Shown here: positions 23,454 through 30,559 of the stretch, in pieces
How positions within the stretch are numbered: the stretch's first letter is position 1
Layout of the letters: each line of letters starts with the position of its first letter
Assembly: GCA_964436315.1 (NCBI GenBank)
Contig: CAYTCZ010000032.1
Coordinates: 1-33,633 of the forward strand
Reading direction: 5' to 3'
From: CAYTCZ01 sp964436315
Lineage (GTDB): Bacteria > Actinomycetota > Thermoleophilia > Gaiellales > Gaiellaceae
Length of the DNA stretch: 33,633 nucleotides
Made by a program: the position numbers and the translations under genes
Notes under the pieces: model-generated
The model's input: only the letters and a program-made list of their open reading frames with translations
Databases searched by the model: none
Told to the model about the DNA's origin: nothing

Positions 23454-24041
23454 ATGAGCGAGGCTCCCAGCAACGAGCATAGGGGTCTTTCGTGGCTCCG
23501 GGTTCCCTCGGACGACGAGATCCCGGACGAGGTCAAGGAGCTCTGGGAATTCCCCCTGGAGAAGATCGGGTTCGTTCCGAACGTGCTTCGCATCTACGCG
23601 CTTCGGCCCGCTCACGCTCTCGGCTGGTGGGGACACTACGACGAGCTGCTGCGCGGGGAGTCGGGCCTGACCAAGGCGCAGCGAGAGATGATCGCCGTGG
23701 TCGTGTCGACCGCGAACGACTGCCACTACTGAATCACCTCTCACAGCGCCGCGTTGCGGCTGCTCACCAAAGATCCGAAGCTCGCCGACCAGATCGCAGA
23801 CGACTACCGAGAGGCCGAGCTCGAGCCCCGTGAGCGAGCGATGCTCGACTGGGCAGTCAAGGTCACACATAGTCACGACGAGTGCACCGAGGGAGATCTC
23901 GACGCGTTGCGAACGGCGGGCTGGACCGACGAAGACATCTTCGACATGACTGAGACGGCCGCCATGTTCAACCTCACGAATCGCCTTGCCAACGCACTCG
24001 GCTGGGTGCCGAACGACGAGTACGAGGATCTCGGGCGTTAG
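23454..24041 (+). CDS. AhpD-like peroxidase-related protein, probable selenoprotein (in-frame TGA at the CxxC cysteine)
   Basis: 195 aa if the TGA at 23730-23732 (codon 93) is read as selenocysteine. The N-terminal half (DEIPDEVKELWEFPLEKIGFVPNVLRIYALRPAHALGWW) and the C-terminal half (ERAMLDWAVKVTHSHDECTEGDLDALRTAGWTDEDIFDMTETAAMFNLTNRLANALG) are continuous in one frame and match the peroxidase-related carboxymuconolactone-decarboxylase family, usually about 190 aa. At the join the family has C-x-Y-C-x-x-x-H; here it is DCHY-TGA-ITSH. With E78, C90, codon 93 and H97 the spacing equals the AhpD proton-relay set (E118, C130, C133, H137). An AGGAG lies 13 nt before the ATG. The TGA replaces exactly one reactive cysteine, and no other stop occurs. 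The alternative is a nonsense mutation or base error (TGC to TGA). Confidence 0.8.
23745..23764 (+). promoter_or_regulatory. Candidate bacterial SECIS hairpin
   Basis: AGCGCCGC (23745-23752) pairs with GCGGC-T-GCT (23756-23764): eight pairs with one bulged T (23761), closing a GTT loop (23753-23755). The loop starts 20 nt after the in-frame TGA, inside the 16-37 nt window known for bacterial SECIS elements, and has the expected G at the start of the loop. The element lies within the coding sequence, as bacterial SECIS do. A three-base loop is at the small end. Confidence 0.6.
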
Positions 24042-24071
24042 CTGATTGATCGATGAATCGGCTCAATCAGC
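24041..24071 (+). terminator. Hairpin after the AhpD-like gene
   Basis: GCTGATTGA (24041-24049) and TCAATCAGC (24063-24071) form a perfect 9-bp stem beginning at the last base of the stop codon, around a 13-nt loop. It probably ends or protects the mRNA. No T-run follows. Confidence 0.45.
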
Positions 24072-24116
24072 GAATTGGACGGAGGCCGCTGCACGGCCTC
24101 GCGAGACTTTCGATCC

Positions 24117-24143
24117 CCGAAGCGGCACAAATGGCCGCTTCGG
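24117..24143 (+). terminator. Second hairpin, likely terminator
   Basis: A perfect 10-bp GC-rich stem (24117-24126 with 24134-24143) with a 7-nt loop, 54 nt before the next gene. With the hairpin at 24041 it insulates the AhpD-like gene from the downstream membrane cluster. No long T-run. Confidence 0.5.
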
Positions 24144-24196
24144 CACTAGCCGGTTCTCGCTAGCCGCGCGCTGACGGCTGCGCTACCCTCAGCCCG

Positions 24197-25279
24197 ATGC
24201 GATCCGCCCGGCGTTCTCTTGGCGAACTCGCAGGAAGGGGTTCCCTCCGGATCAAACTTGCGCTTGGTCTGGCGGCTGCGCTTGGCCTCGCGCTCGCGGC
24301 CGTTTTCGTATTCGCCACCAACGGCGAGTCAGATGCCGAGGCCGCCTCGCATCCCTGCGGCGGAGATCTACAACGCGACTACGAGTGCTTCGAGGAGTAC
24401 CTCGTCGAGATCCTCGAGGAGGACGGAGCCGAGGCGTCGCTCGCTCGACTCGACACGCTGAAGGACGAGGACGCCTACGTGCAGTCGCAGTGTCATCAGT
24501 TCACGCACTCAATCGGACGCGCCGCCCTCATCGTGTACGGAAGCGTCGGCGCGGCAAACGAGCACGGTGACGGGACGTGCTGGTCAGGTTACTTCCACGG
24601 CGTCTTCGAGAAGTACATGATCGGCTTCAGTGACGAAGCGTTGATCGCGGAAATGAACCAAATCTGCCAGCTGGATCCCAACGACCCGTACAACTTCGAC
24701 TACTACAACTGCGTCCACGGCGTCGGCCACGGCGTCGCCTGGCACGAAGACAACAACGTCTTTGACGCCCTCCCGATCTGCGATGCACTCGAGGGGAGCT
24801 GGGAGCAGAACTCCTGCTACTCCGGCGTCTTCATGCAGAACATCATCGTCGACGGGAGGATGCACCAGTCCGTCAACCTGAGAGAAGACGATCCCGTGTA
24901 CCCGTGTAATGCAGTTGACGACAGGTACAAACGCTCGTGCTACCTCGGCCAGACCTCCTACATCCTGCGTCAGATCGACTACGACTACGCCGAAGGCTTC
25001 CGAATCTGCGAGGGGATCGACGCCGACTACGTCGAGACCTGTTACCGGAGCATGGGACGAGACATCAGCGGCAACTCCCATCGCGAAGCGACGAAGGTCG
25101 TCGAGCTCTGCTCGCTCGGGCGCCCCGATCTGCAGGATCAGTGCTACGCCGGTGCAGCAAAGAACGCCGTCTACCACGACCACGGCACGGCGAACGCCGA
25201 CGCGCTCTGCAATCTCGTGCCAGCCCGCTATACGGAGGGGTGCCGCGAGGCACGGGACGAGGCGGCACGCACTCTCTAG
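24197..25279 (+). CDS. Exported Cys/His-rich repeat protein of unknown family
   Basis: 360 aa. Residues about 19-42 are one hydrophobic signal or anchor segment (LALGLAAALGLALAAVFVFA); the rest is acidic and predicted outside the cell. It contains 16 cysteines. In the second half they pair in a repeating unit C-x(10)-C-[Y]-x-G: ICDALEGSWEQNSCYSG, PCNAVDDRYKRSCYLG, ICEGIDADYVETCYRS, LCSLGRPDLQDQCYAG, LCNLVPARYTEGCRE. The first half carries histidines next to cysteines (QCHQFTHSIGR, GYFHGVF, NCVHGVGHGVAWHED). This looks like a stack of disulfide-linked helical hairpins with a possible metal or heme site. I do not recognise the family. It opens a run of membrane and cupredoxin-like genes ending in ctaG, so a copper- or respiration-related role is possible. 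Confidence 0.75.
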   Translation: MRSARRSLGELAGRGSLRIKLALGLAAALGLALAAVFVFATNGESDAEAASHPCGGDLQRDYECFEEYLVEILEEDGAEASLARLDTLKDEDAYVQSQCHQFTHSIGRAALIVYGSVGAANEHGDGTCWSGYFHGVFEKYMIGFSDEALIAEMNQICQLDPNDPYNFDYYNCVHGVGHGVAWHEDNNVFDALPICDALEGSWEQNSCYSGVFMQNIIVDGRMHQSVNLREDDPVYPCNAVDDRYKRSCYLGQTSYILRQIDYDYAEGFRICEGIDADYVETCYRSMGRDISGNSHREATKVVELCSLGRPDLQDQCYAGAAKNAVYHDHGTANADALCNLVPARYTEGCREARDEAARTL

Positions 25280-25332
25280 TGGTCGCCACGAACCGGCGTA
25301 GTTTCGTGCGCGGTCCCGGCATCATTTGAGCC

Positions 25333-25920
25333 ATGGAGAGACTTCGGCTCGCCTGGCTGCTCTCGCTCGCCCTCATGGGCGTCGGTCTCCTTACTGCCCA
25401 CGGGCTCGCCTACCGGCTCGTCACCCCCGATGCAGGCGAGCGCTCAGAACTGCTCACAGAAACCGGTCACGGCTACCTCGCCGAGTCGACGCTATTCGTC
25501 GGCTTGTCCCTCACGGTTGCCCTCTTCGCACTCCTCGGCGCCGTACTCTCAGCTGCCCGTCGGGGTCCAGCCCTCCGGGCGCCGGCGTGGTTCGCGCTCT
25601 TTCCAGTACTCGGCTTCCTCGTACTCGAGCATCTCGAGCGGCTTCAGCACACGGGGGTCTTTCCGCTTGACCTGATCACGAATCCGACGTTCGTCGTCGG
25701 CCTCGTCCTTCAACTTCCCTTCGCGGCAGCAATCCTTCTTCTCGTTCGAGCACTTCTCGGCGCGGCCGAGACACTGGGCGGGCGACTTGCGCCGTCTCCC
25801 AGCAGGCGATGGCACGATGCCTACTCGGACTCGATTCAGCCACAGGACACGTCGCGGCAGGCAGTTCCTGTCGTTGCGCTGAACCGAGCAAAACGCGGGC
25901 CTCCTCCTTTCCTGCGCTAG
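25333..25920 (+). CDS. Four-helix membrane protein of unknown function
   Basis: 195 aa, 53 nt after the Cys-rich gene. Four hydrophobic segments are visible: residues about 7-27, 50-75, 84-100 (AWFALFPVLGFLVLEHLERLQHTG) and 118-140. A polar tail of 45 residues (from about residue 150) is cytoplasmic or disordered. An HLERLQHTG motif after helix 3 has two histidines that could bind metal or heme. Similar small polytopic proteins sit near cytochrome oxidase and copper genes in actinobacteria, but I cannot name a family. Confidence 0.7.
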   Translation: MERLRLAWLLSLALMGVGLLTAHGLAYRLVTPDAGERSELLTETGHGYLAESTLFVGLSLTVALFALLGAVLSAARRGPALRAPAWFALFPVLGFLVLEHLERLQHTGVFPLDLITNPTFVVGLVLQLPFAAAILLLVRALLGAAETLGGRLAPSPSRRWHDAYSDSIQPQDTSRQAVPVVALNRAKRGPPPFLR

Positions 25921-25992
25921 CAGGACGAACGGTTCAGAGCGAGAAGCCCGTCTGGCCTCCCTCGCTCACGGACAACACGAGGAGGTACCGGA

Positions 25993-26556
25993 GTGAAATT
26001 GACACGCGGATGGCGAATCGCGCTCATCGTCGGCGCGGTCGCGATCGCCGCGATTGCTTTCGTTCTTGCACGACCCGGAGGAGACGAGGACGAGCAGCAA
26101 GCCGGCGCTGCCACCGACCCAGTAGTGACGGAAACGAACCTCCAGCCCGAAACAGAGCCGACAACCGCGCCGCCCGAGCCGGAGCCATCTGCCCCCGCGC
26201 CGGCAGAGACACGCTCACCACAGCCCGCCGAGGCTTCGCCGACGCCCGCATCGCCACCGCCCGAGCCCACTCCAGTCGAGCCGGAGGCAATGCCCGTTCA
26301 GCGAATCCGGATCGAAAACCGCGCGCCTGTTGGAGGCATCCAAGAAGTCAACGTGAGCAAGGGCGATCAGGTGAGGTTCAACGTTCTATCCGATCTCCCC
26401 GACGAAATTCACCTCCACGGCTACGACATCACGAGAACTACCGGTCCCGGTAATCCTGCTCGATTCCGGTTCACAGCGGATTTCGAGGGTGTCTTTGGGG
26501 TCGAGGCCCACGACGCAGGTCACGTGATCGTCGCGCGAGTCGTCGTCGAGCCGTGA
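25993..26556 (+). CDS. Membrane-anchored cupredoxin-like protein
   Basis: 187 aa, with a near-perfect Shine-Dalgarno (GAGGAGGT) 8 nt before the GTG at 25993, which fixes the start. Residues about 8-26 are a membrane anchor; 30-98 a Pro/Glu/Thr-rich spacer typical of surface proteins; 99-187 a small beta-barrel with VSKGDQVRFNVLSDLPDEIHLHGYDI and a last strand pair VFGVEAHDAGHVIVARVVVEP. The pattern matches the cupredoxin-like proteins of actinobacteria. There is no cysteine ligand, so it is not a classical blue-copper site, but four histidines (HLHG and AHDAGH) could hold copper. It overlaps the next gene by 4 nt (GTGA) and probably works with it. Confidence 0.8.
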   Translation: MKLTRGWRIALIVGAVAIAAIAFVLARPGGDEDEQQAGAATDPVVTETNLQPETEPTTAPPEPEPSAPAPAETRSPQPAEASPTPASPPPEPTPVEPEAMPVQRIRIENRAPVGGIQEVNVSKGDQVRFNVLSDLPDEIHLHGYDITRTTGPGNPARFRFTADFEGVFGVEAHDAGHVIVARVVVEP

Positions 26557-27971
26557 GCAAAAGGACCGCGATAGCACTAGGGCTCACCACGGGGGCACTC
26601 ATCGTCCCCGAGGCAGCCCGTGCGCACGGCCTCGGCGGCCGAGCGGACCTGCCGATCCCGACCTGGCTTTTCGGTTGGGCCGCCGCGGTCGTGCTCATCG
26701 TCTCCTTCGTGGCTCTTGCTGCGCTCTGGCCAGAGCCGAAGCTCGACAAGAAGGGCTGGTTCCCGCTCCCGCCCTGGATGAGTCGGATCCTCACGAGCAA
26801 GCCAGTTGACATTGCAGCTGGCGCGTTTGGTGTCTCCCTGCTCGGCGTCGCCCTCTGGACCGGTCTTGCCGGTACGCAGAATGTCGTCGAGAACTTCGCG
26901 CCGACGTTCATCTACGTCATCTTCTGGCTTGGGCTTCTCCCAGCCAGTGTGTTGTTCGGAAACGTCTTCCGCGCCTTCAACCCGTGGCGCGCAATCGGAC
27001 GCGCGGTCGGGTGGGTCGCGCGGCAAACGGCCGGCGAATTGCCGGAGCCTCAGCCCTATCCGAACTGGCTCGGCTACTGGCCGGCGGCCGCGGGGCTGCT
27101 CGCATTCACCTGGCTGGAGCTGGCGGCGTCAGGCGGCTCGCTTCCGCGCAACCTGGCCGTCGCCACACTCGTCTATTCCGCGTTCGCGTTCCTCGCGATG
27201 CTCATCTTCGGAGTCGAGCGGTGGATCGACCGCGGTGAAGCCTTCTCTGTCTACTACTGGCTCTTCTCGCTGCTCTCGCCAGTAGAGACCCGAGGCAAAG
27301 AGGTGGGGTTTCGCCGACCGCTGTCGGGCGTCAGCGACTTCGAGGGTCTGCCCGGCTCGGTGGCTCTCCTGGCGGTGATGATCGGAGGGGTCACCTTCGA
27401 CGGTTTTCAGGAGGGGTCAGTATGGGGAGATGGCCTGCCCGAGTTCTGGGGCTTCTTCAGCAGCCTTGGACTCGACTCGAGCACCGCGAGCGAACTGGCC
27501 ACAGGAGCCGGACTCATGCTCACGATCCTGATCATCGCGGCATTCTATGAGCTCGGAATCGCCGGAGTCCGAAAGATCGGGGGCGCACTACCGAACCTCG
27601 ACCGGCGGTTCGTCCACACGCTGATTCCAATCGCCCTCGCCTATCTCGGTGCCCACTACATCACGTTGCTTCTGTTCCAGGGACAGGCAATCGCAGCCCT
27701 CGCGTCCGATCCACTGGGCGAGGGATGGAATCTCTTCGGGACAGCCAGTTGGGGGATCGACTTCGGCCTGATCGCGGCGGCCGAGACCTGGTATCTCCAG
27801 GTGGCGTTCGTCGTTCTCGGTCACGTGGTCGCGCTGATGCTCGCTCATGACCGCGCCCTGATCCTGTACAGAGGCACGAGCGTCGCCGTGCAATCACAAT
27901 ATTGGATGCTCGCAGTGATGGTTGGCTTCACAAGTCTCGCTCTCTGGCTCCTCTCCCAGGCGAACGCGTGA
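26553..27971 (+). CDS. Polytopic membrane protein, FedB ('fenitrothion hydrolase')-like family
   Basis: 472 aa with about 10-12 hydrophobic segments and a signal-like N-terminus ending AARAHGLGG. The start (RADLPIPTWLFGWAAAVVLIVSFVALAALWPEPKL) and NPWRAIGRAVGW match a family of actinobacterial integral membrane proteins often labelled fenitrothion hydrolase after one founder; that activity is unlikely to be the native role. In this setting, between a cupredoxin-like protein and CtaG, a part in copper delivery or oxidase assembly is more reasonable, though inferred only from neighbours. It starts at GTG 26553 and its stop overlaps the following small gene (GTGA). Confidence 0.78.
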   Translation: MSKRTAIALGLTTGALIVPEAARAHGLGGRADLPIPTWLFGWAAAVVLIVSFVALAALWPEPKLDKKGWFPLPPWMSRILTSKPVDIAAGAFGVSLLGVALWTGLAGTQNVVENFAPTFIYVIFWLGLLPASVLFGNVFRAFNPWRAIGRAVGWVARQTAGELPEPQPYPNWLGYWPAAAGLLAFTWLELAASGGSLPRNLAVATLVYSAFAFLAMLIFGVERWIDRGEAFSVYYWLFSLLSPVETRGKEVGFRRPLSGVSDFEGLPGSVALLAVMIGGVTFDGFQEGSVWGDGLPEFWGFFSSLGLDSSTASELATGAGLMLTILIIAAFYELGIAGVRKIGGALPNLDRRFVHTLIPIALAYLGAHYITLLLFQGQAIAALASDPLGEGWNLFGTASWGIDFGLIAAAETWYLQVAFVVLGHVVALMLAHDRALILYRGTSVAVQSQYWMLAVMVGFTSLALWLLSQANA

Positions 27972-28126
27972 TCCCGCTCGCCCACCATCCAGACTGGACC
28001 TCCGGCCTGATCTACGCCGCGCCTGTTCTGCTGGTCGTCGTTCTGTACCTCTTTCACAACCGGCGTGAGAAGCGCAAGCGCCGCGACGAGAGTGGAGTCG
28101 GCGGCCGGTGGAGGCAAGCGGGTTGA
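27968..28126 (+). CDS. 52-aa single-pass membrane protein
   Basis: It starts at GTG 27968 overlapping the preceding stop (GTGA). One membrane helix (GLIYAAPVLLVVVLYLF, about residues 12-28) is preceded by HHPDW and followed by a strongly basic tail (HNRREKRKRRDE), so the N-terminus faces out. The tight overlaps on both sides (GTGA before, TTGA after) make it a real gene, easily missed because of its size. It is probably a small accessory subunit of the CtaG/FedB-like system. Confidence 0.68.
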   Translation: MIPLAHHPDWTSGLIYAAPVLLVVVLYLFHNRREKRKRRDESGVGGRWRQAG

Positions 28127-29007
28127 ACGCCTACGTCTGGACGTTCGATCCCTTCGAGCTCATTCCGATTGCGGTCGTCGCCGGTGCATACGCGAAGCGT
28201 GTCCACACCCTGAGTTCACGTGATCGGCCGGTCGCGTGGTGGCGTCCGTTCCTTTTCTATTCCGGCTTGCTGGTCGTTCTGATCGCCGTCGTTACGCCGA
28301 TCGACCACATCGGCGAAGCCGAGCTCTTCTCGGTGCACATGCTCCAGCACGTCCTGCTCGGCGATCTCGCGCCGCTGCTCATCGTCGCTGGACTGACCGG
28401 ACCGATCCTCCGTCCCCTGCTCGCCCTCCCCGTCCTCGGCCAGTTGCGGATCCTCGCGCATCCGTTCGTCGCCCTTCCTCTCTGGACCATCAATCTCTAC
28501 CTCTGGCACATCCCGCCGCTGTACGAAGCGGCGGTCGAGTACAGCGCCGTCCATGCGCTCGAACACATCTCGTTCTTCTTCTTCGGCGCGATCATGTGGG
28601 CGGCGATCCTCGAGCCACTTCCCGGGCCTGAATGGTTCAGCACCGGCTGGAAGCTCCTCTACATCGGCGTGGTACGGCTCGCTGAGGCGCTTCTCGCCAA
28701 CGTCTTCATCTGGTCGGGCTCGGCCCTCTACTCGGTCTACGACGACGCGGACGAGCTGTGGGGCGTCGGGCCCGTTCAGGACGTGAATCTCGGCGGAATC
28801 GTAATGCTCGGGTACGGCGGACTCATCACCTTAGGAGCCTTCTGCTGGCTGTTCCTCCGCTGGGCGGAAGAGAGCGAGCAGCGCCAGCAGTTGATCGAGC
28901 GCGGAGTCGACGAGGCAACCGCGGCACGAGCTGTGCGCTACGGGCGCGCCGACGAGCTCTTCAAGGACCTCCCGCCGCCTGAGTTCCCCACGGCCGCTAC
29001 CAGGTAG
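28123..29007 (+). CDS. ctaG: Cytochrome c oxidase assembly protein, CtaG (Caa3_CtaG) family
   Basis: 294 aa, about seven membrane helices. It carries the family hallmarks VHMLQHVLLGDLAPLLIVAGL, an LYLWHIPPLYEAAVEY segment, and VHALEHISFFFFGAIMWAAILEP, with histidines thought to handle copper for caa3-type oxidase. The frame is open from a GTG at 28108, but a GGAGG (28110-28114) sits 8 nt before a TTG at 28123, which also overlaps the preceding stop (TTGA). I take TTG as the true start. It ends the operon; 7 nt after its stop lies the TAA target duplication of the MITE-like element. No oxidase subunit genes are in the window. Confidence 0.9.
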   Translation: MNAYVWTFDPFELIPIAVVAGAYAKRVHTLSSRDRPVAWWRPFLFYSGLLVVLIAVVTPIDHIGEAELFSVHMLQHVLLGDLAPLLIVAGLTGPILRPLLALPVLGQLRILAHPFVALPLWTINLYLWHIPPLYEAAVEYSAVHALEHISFFFFGAIMWAAILEPLPGPEWFSTGWKLLYIGVVRLAEALLANVFIWSGSALYSVYDDADELWGVGPVQDVNLGGIVMLGYGGLITLGAFCWLFLRWAEESEQRQQLIERGVDEATAARAVRYGRADELFKDLPPPEFPTAATR

Positions 29008-29017
29008 GGAGCTCTAA

Positions 29018-29183
29018 GAGCCTATCCCGGTAGGTGCGGTGTCGTCGGGGACGGATGAGACCAAGCAGCTCGGCGGGATCGACCGAAGCGCATATCGACA
29101 GAGATATGTGCGAGGGCGATCGCGGCGAGATGCGCCGCGTCTCAGCCGCCAGCCGGGGGTGCTGCACCTACCGGGATAGGCTC
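29018..29183. mobile_element. MITE-like element with perfect 20-bp terminal inverted repeats
   Basis: The 20-bp ends (29018-29037 and 29164-29183) are exact inverted copies, starting GAGCCTATCCC on the outside. Both are flanked by the same direct TAA (29015-29017, 29184-29186), which fits a 3-bp target duplication of the TNA type made by some IS5-group transposases. The 126-bp interior has no transposase, only a few small hairpins (for example 29089-29096 with 29103-29110). It lies between the ends of two convergent genes. A large terminator-like structure is the alternative, but the direct TAA flanks argue for transposition. Confidence 0.75.
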
Positions 29184-30001
29184 TAAGTTGGCGAAAGGAG
29201 GTTCCGCCGTCGATAGGCGACTTCGAAGCCAGCGCGCAGGATGTTTCGATAGGAGTTGCTCGGCTTCCCGTCGACGATCTCTCCTGTCTCGGTGACGAGC
29301 GACTCGCAGCCCGCGGAGACGGCATCGGCGATCCTCCGTTCGAGAAGAGCGCTCTGTGCGCCACGTCGCCTGAACTCAGGAACGGTCGCCGCGAAGCTGA
29401 CCCAGGCCATGCGTCCGTGGACAAACAGAGCACCCGTTGCCGCCGGTACACCGTCGGCGAAGGCGAGGTAGCAGCGCCAGCCTCGGCGCCCGACGATCGC
29501 GGCGAACCAAGCAGCGAGCGCTCTCGGCAAATCGAATCCAGAAACAACGATCTCGCCGAACGCATGTGCGTGATCGGAGCTGACCTCCTCGACACGAAGG
29601 TCGGTCTCGATACCACGCGCAGGCTCGACGCCGCGGCGAAACTTCACCCAGGCGTAGTCTTCCGCGAAACCTCTTTCGAGCAGCCGAGAAGCAAGGTCAT
29701 CCCTCTCGGCCGCGTCACTGACGGCGACGGCGTATTGGACACCCACGTCGGCGTAGAACTCAGCGATCGAGTCGAGCTCCTTGCTTGACGGCGACGCGAC
29801 CCGTCCGAGCCCGATCACGTGGTTGACGAGCCGCGAGCCAGACATCGCGCCGACGGCACAGCAGATCGCGCCCCGAATCTCCATCGAGCGGATTCCGAAC
29901 TCTTCGGTAAGCTCGGACGGCGCAGCCTTCCACCAGTCGGAGTAGCCAGCAACCTCAGCGAGCTCGAAATCCGCGGGTTCTGGCTGTGACGCTAGGCCCA
30001 T
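29183..30001 (-). CDS. GNAT family N-acetyltransferase
   Basis: 272 aa. The C-terminal half is a GNAT fold: FGEIVVSGFDLPRALAAWFA, the acetyl-CoA strand GRMAWVSFAATVPEFRRRGAQSALLERRI with the R-x-x-G-x-A pyrophosphate loop, and the closing FEVAYRRRNLL. The N-terminal 130 residues are a second, degenerate GNAT-like half. The frame is open upstream to 30328, but the ATG at 30001, overlapping the cupin stop by 10 nt, gives the right N-terminus. Its TAG stop (29183-29185) spans the MITE junction: two bases from the TAA duplication and one from the element. The last residues may therefore differ from the ancestral protein. Substrate unknown. Confidence 0.82.
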   Translation of the reverse strand: MGLASQPEPADFELAEVAGYSDWWKAAPSELTEEFGIRSMEIRGAICCAVGAMSGSRLVNHVIGLGRVASPSSKELDSIAEFYADVGVQYAVAVSDAAERDDLASRLLERGFAEDYAWVKFRRGVEPARGIETDLRVEEVSSDHAHAFGEIVVSGFDLPRALAAWFAAIVGRRGWRCYLAFADGVPAATGALFVHGRMAWVSFAATVPEFRRRGAQSALLERRIADAVSAGCESLVTETGEIVDGKPSNSYRNILRAGFEVAYRRRNLLSPT

Positions 30002-30384
30002 TCCATCGGCTCGTAGCCACTCGTCGTCGGTGCCGAGACGATGAGGACCGAGCAAGCATCCTCGGAATCGTTCCGAACGTATCTCATTGGCTTCGGGTCG
30101 AGTCTGGCGAATGCGCCTGCGCGGAGGGGGTGCGTCTCGCCGTCGATCACCAGCGTCGCACGCCCGGAAAGGACGATGAAAACCTCCTCCTGGTCTCGAT
30201 CGAGCTCGTCGTGCTCGGGAATGTCTTCTCCGGGCGCGAGGTGGATGACGTTCATCCCGAACGACTTGATGCCAAGAGACTTTCGGGCGAGACACCACTT
30301 GTCTCCTGCGTGCTCGAAATCGTCGCATTCACAGATGGTGAAGCCGTCTCCTCTAAGAATCCGTTCGGCGGACTGTCGGTTCAT
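29992..30384 (-). CDS. Cupin-domain protein
   Basis: 130 aa single cupin barrel. Motif 1 (GEDIPEHDELDRDQEEVFIVLSGRATLVIDG) has the H-x(n)-E arrangement around residues 58-68, and motif 2 (GAFARLDPKPMRYVRN) follows, with Met/Arg instead of the metal histidine. Cupins of this size are sugar isomerases, dioxygenases or binding domains; here nothing narrows it. The protein ends in MEWA and its stop overlaps the GNAT start, so the pair is probably co-translated. Confidence 0.82.
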   Translation of the reverse strand: MNRQSAERILRGDGFTICECDDFEHAGDKWCLARKSLGIKSFGMNVIHLAPGEDIPEHDELDRDQEEVFIVLSGRATLVIDGETHPLRAGAFARLDPKPMRYVRNDSEDACSVLIVSAPTTSGYEPMEWA

Positions 30385-30559
30385 CTGTCAACTCCTCCCT
30401 TGGGACCGGCACCGGCCACGACTCCCGTCTGCGCGCCGCCTCCCGGTCGAGCGGTGATTGGTGGGCGGATTACAGGGCAGCTCGAAACTTAGCGCGCGAA
30501 CGAACGCGTATGGAGGAGACGGCGCCGCTTCGAAGAACGGTGATCCAGAGGCACATCAC

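Noticed and set aside
23733..24041. The AhpD-like gene as two separate small genes
   Set aside because: The second half has no start codon with a ribosome site (only a TTG in the hairpin loop), and the two halves are in one frame and together make one family-length protein.
26553..27971. Naming this gene fenitrothion hydrolase as a function
   Set aside because: It is a polytopic membrane protein in a copper/oxidase-like context with no hydrolase motif; the label reflects transferred annotation.
29017..29184. The long inverted repeat as a bidirectional terminator for ctaG and the GNAT gene
   Set aside because: The arms are 126 nt apart and flanked by direct, not inverted, TAA. A transposition product explains these better, though it may still influence termination.
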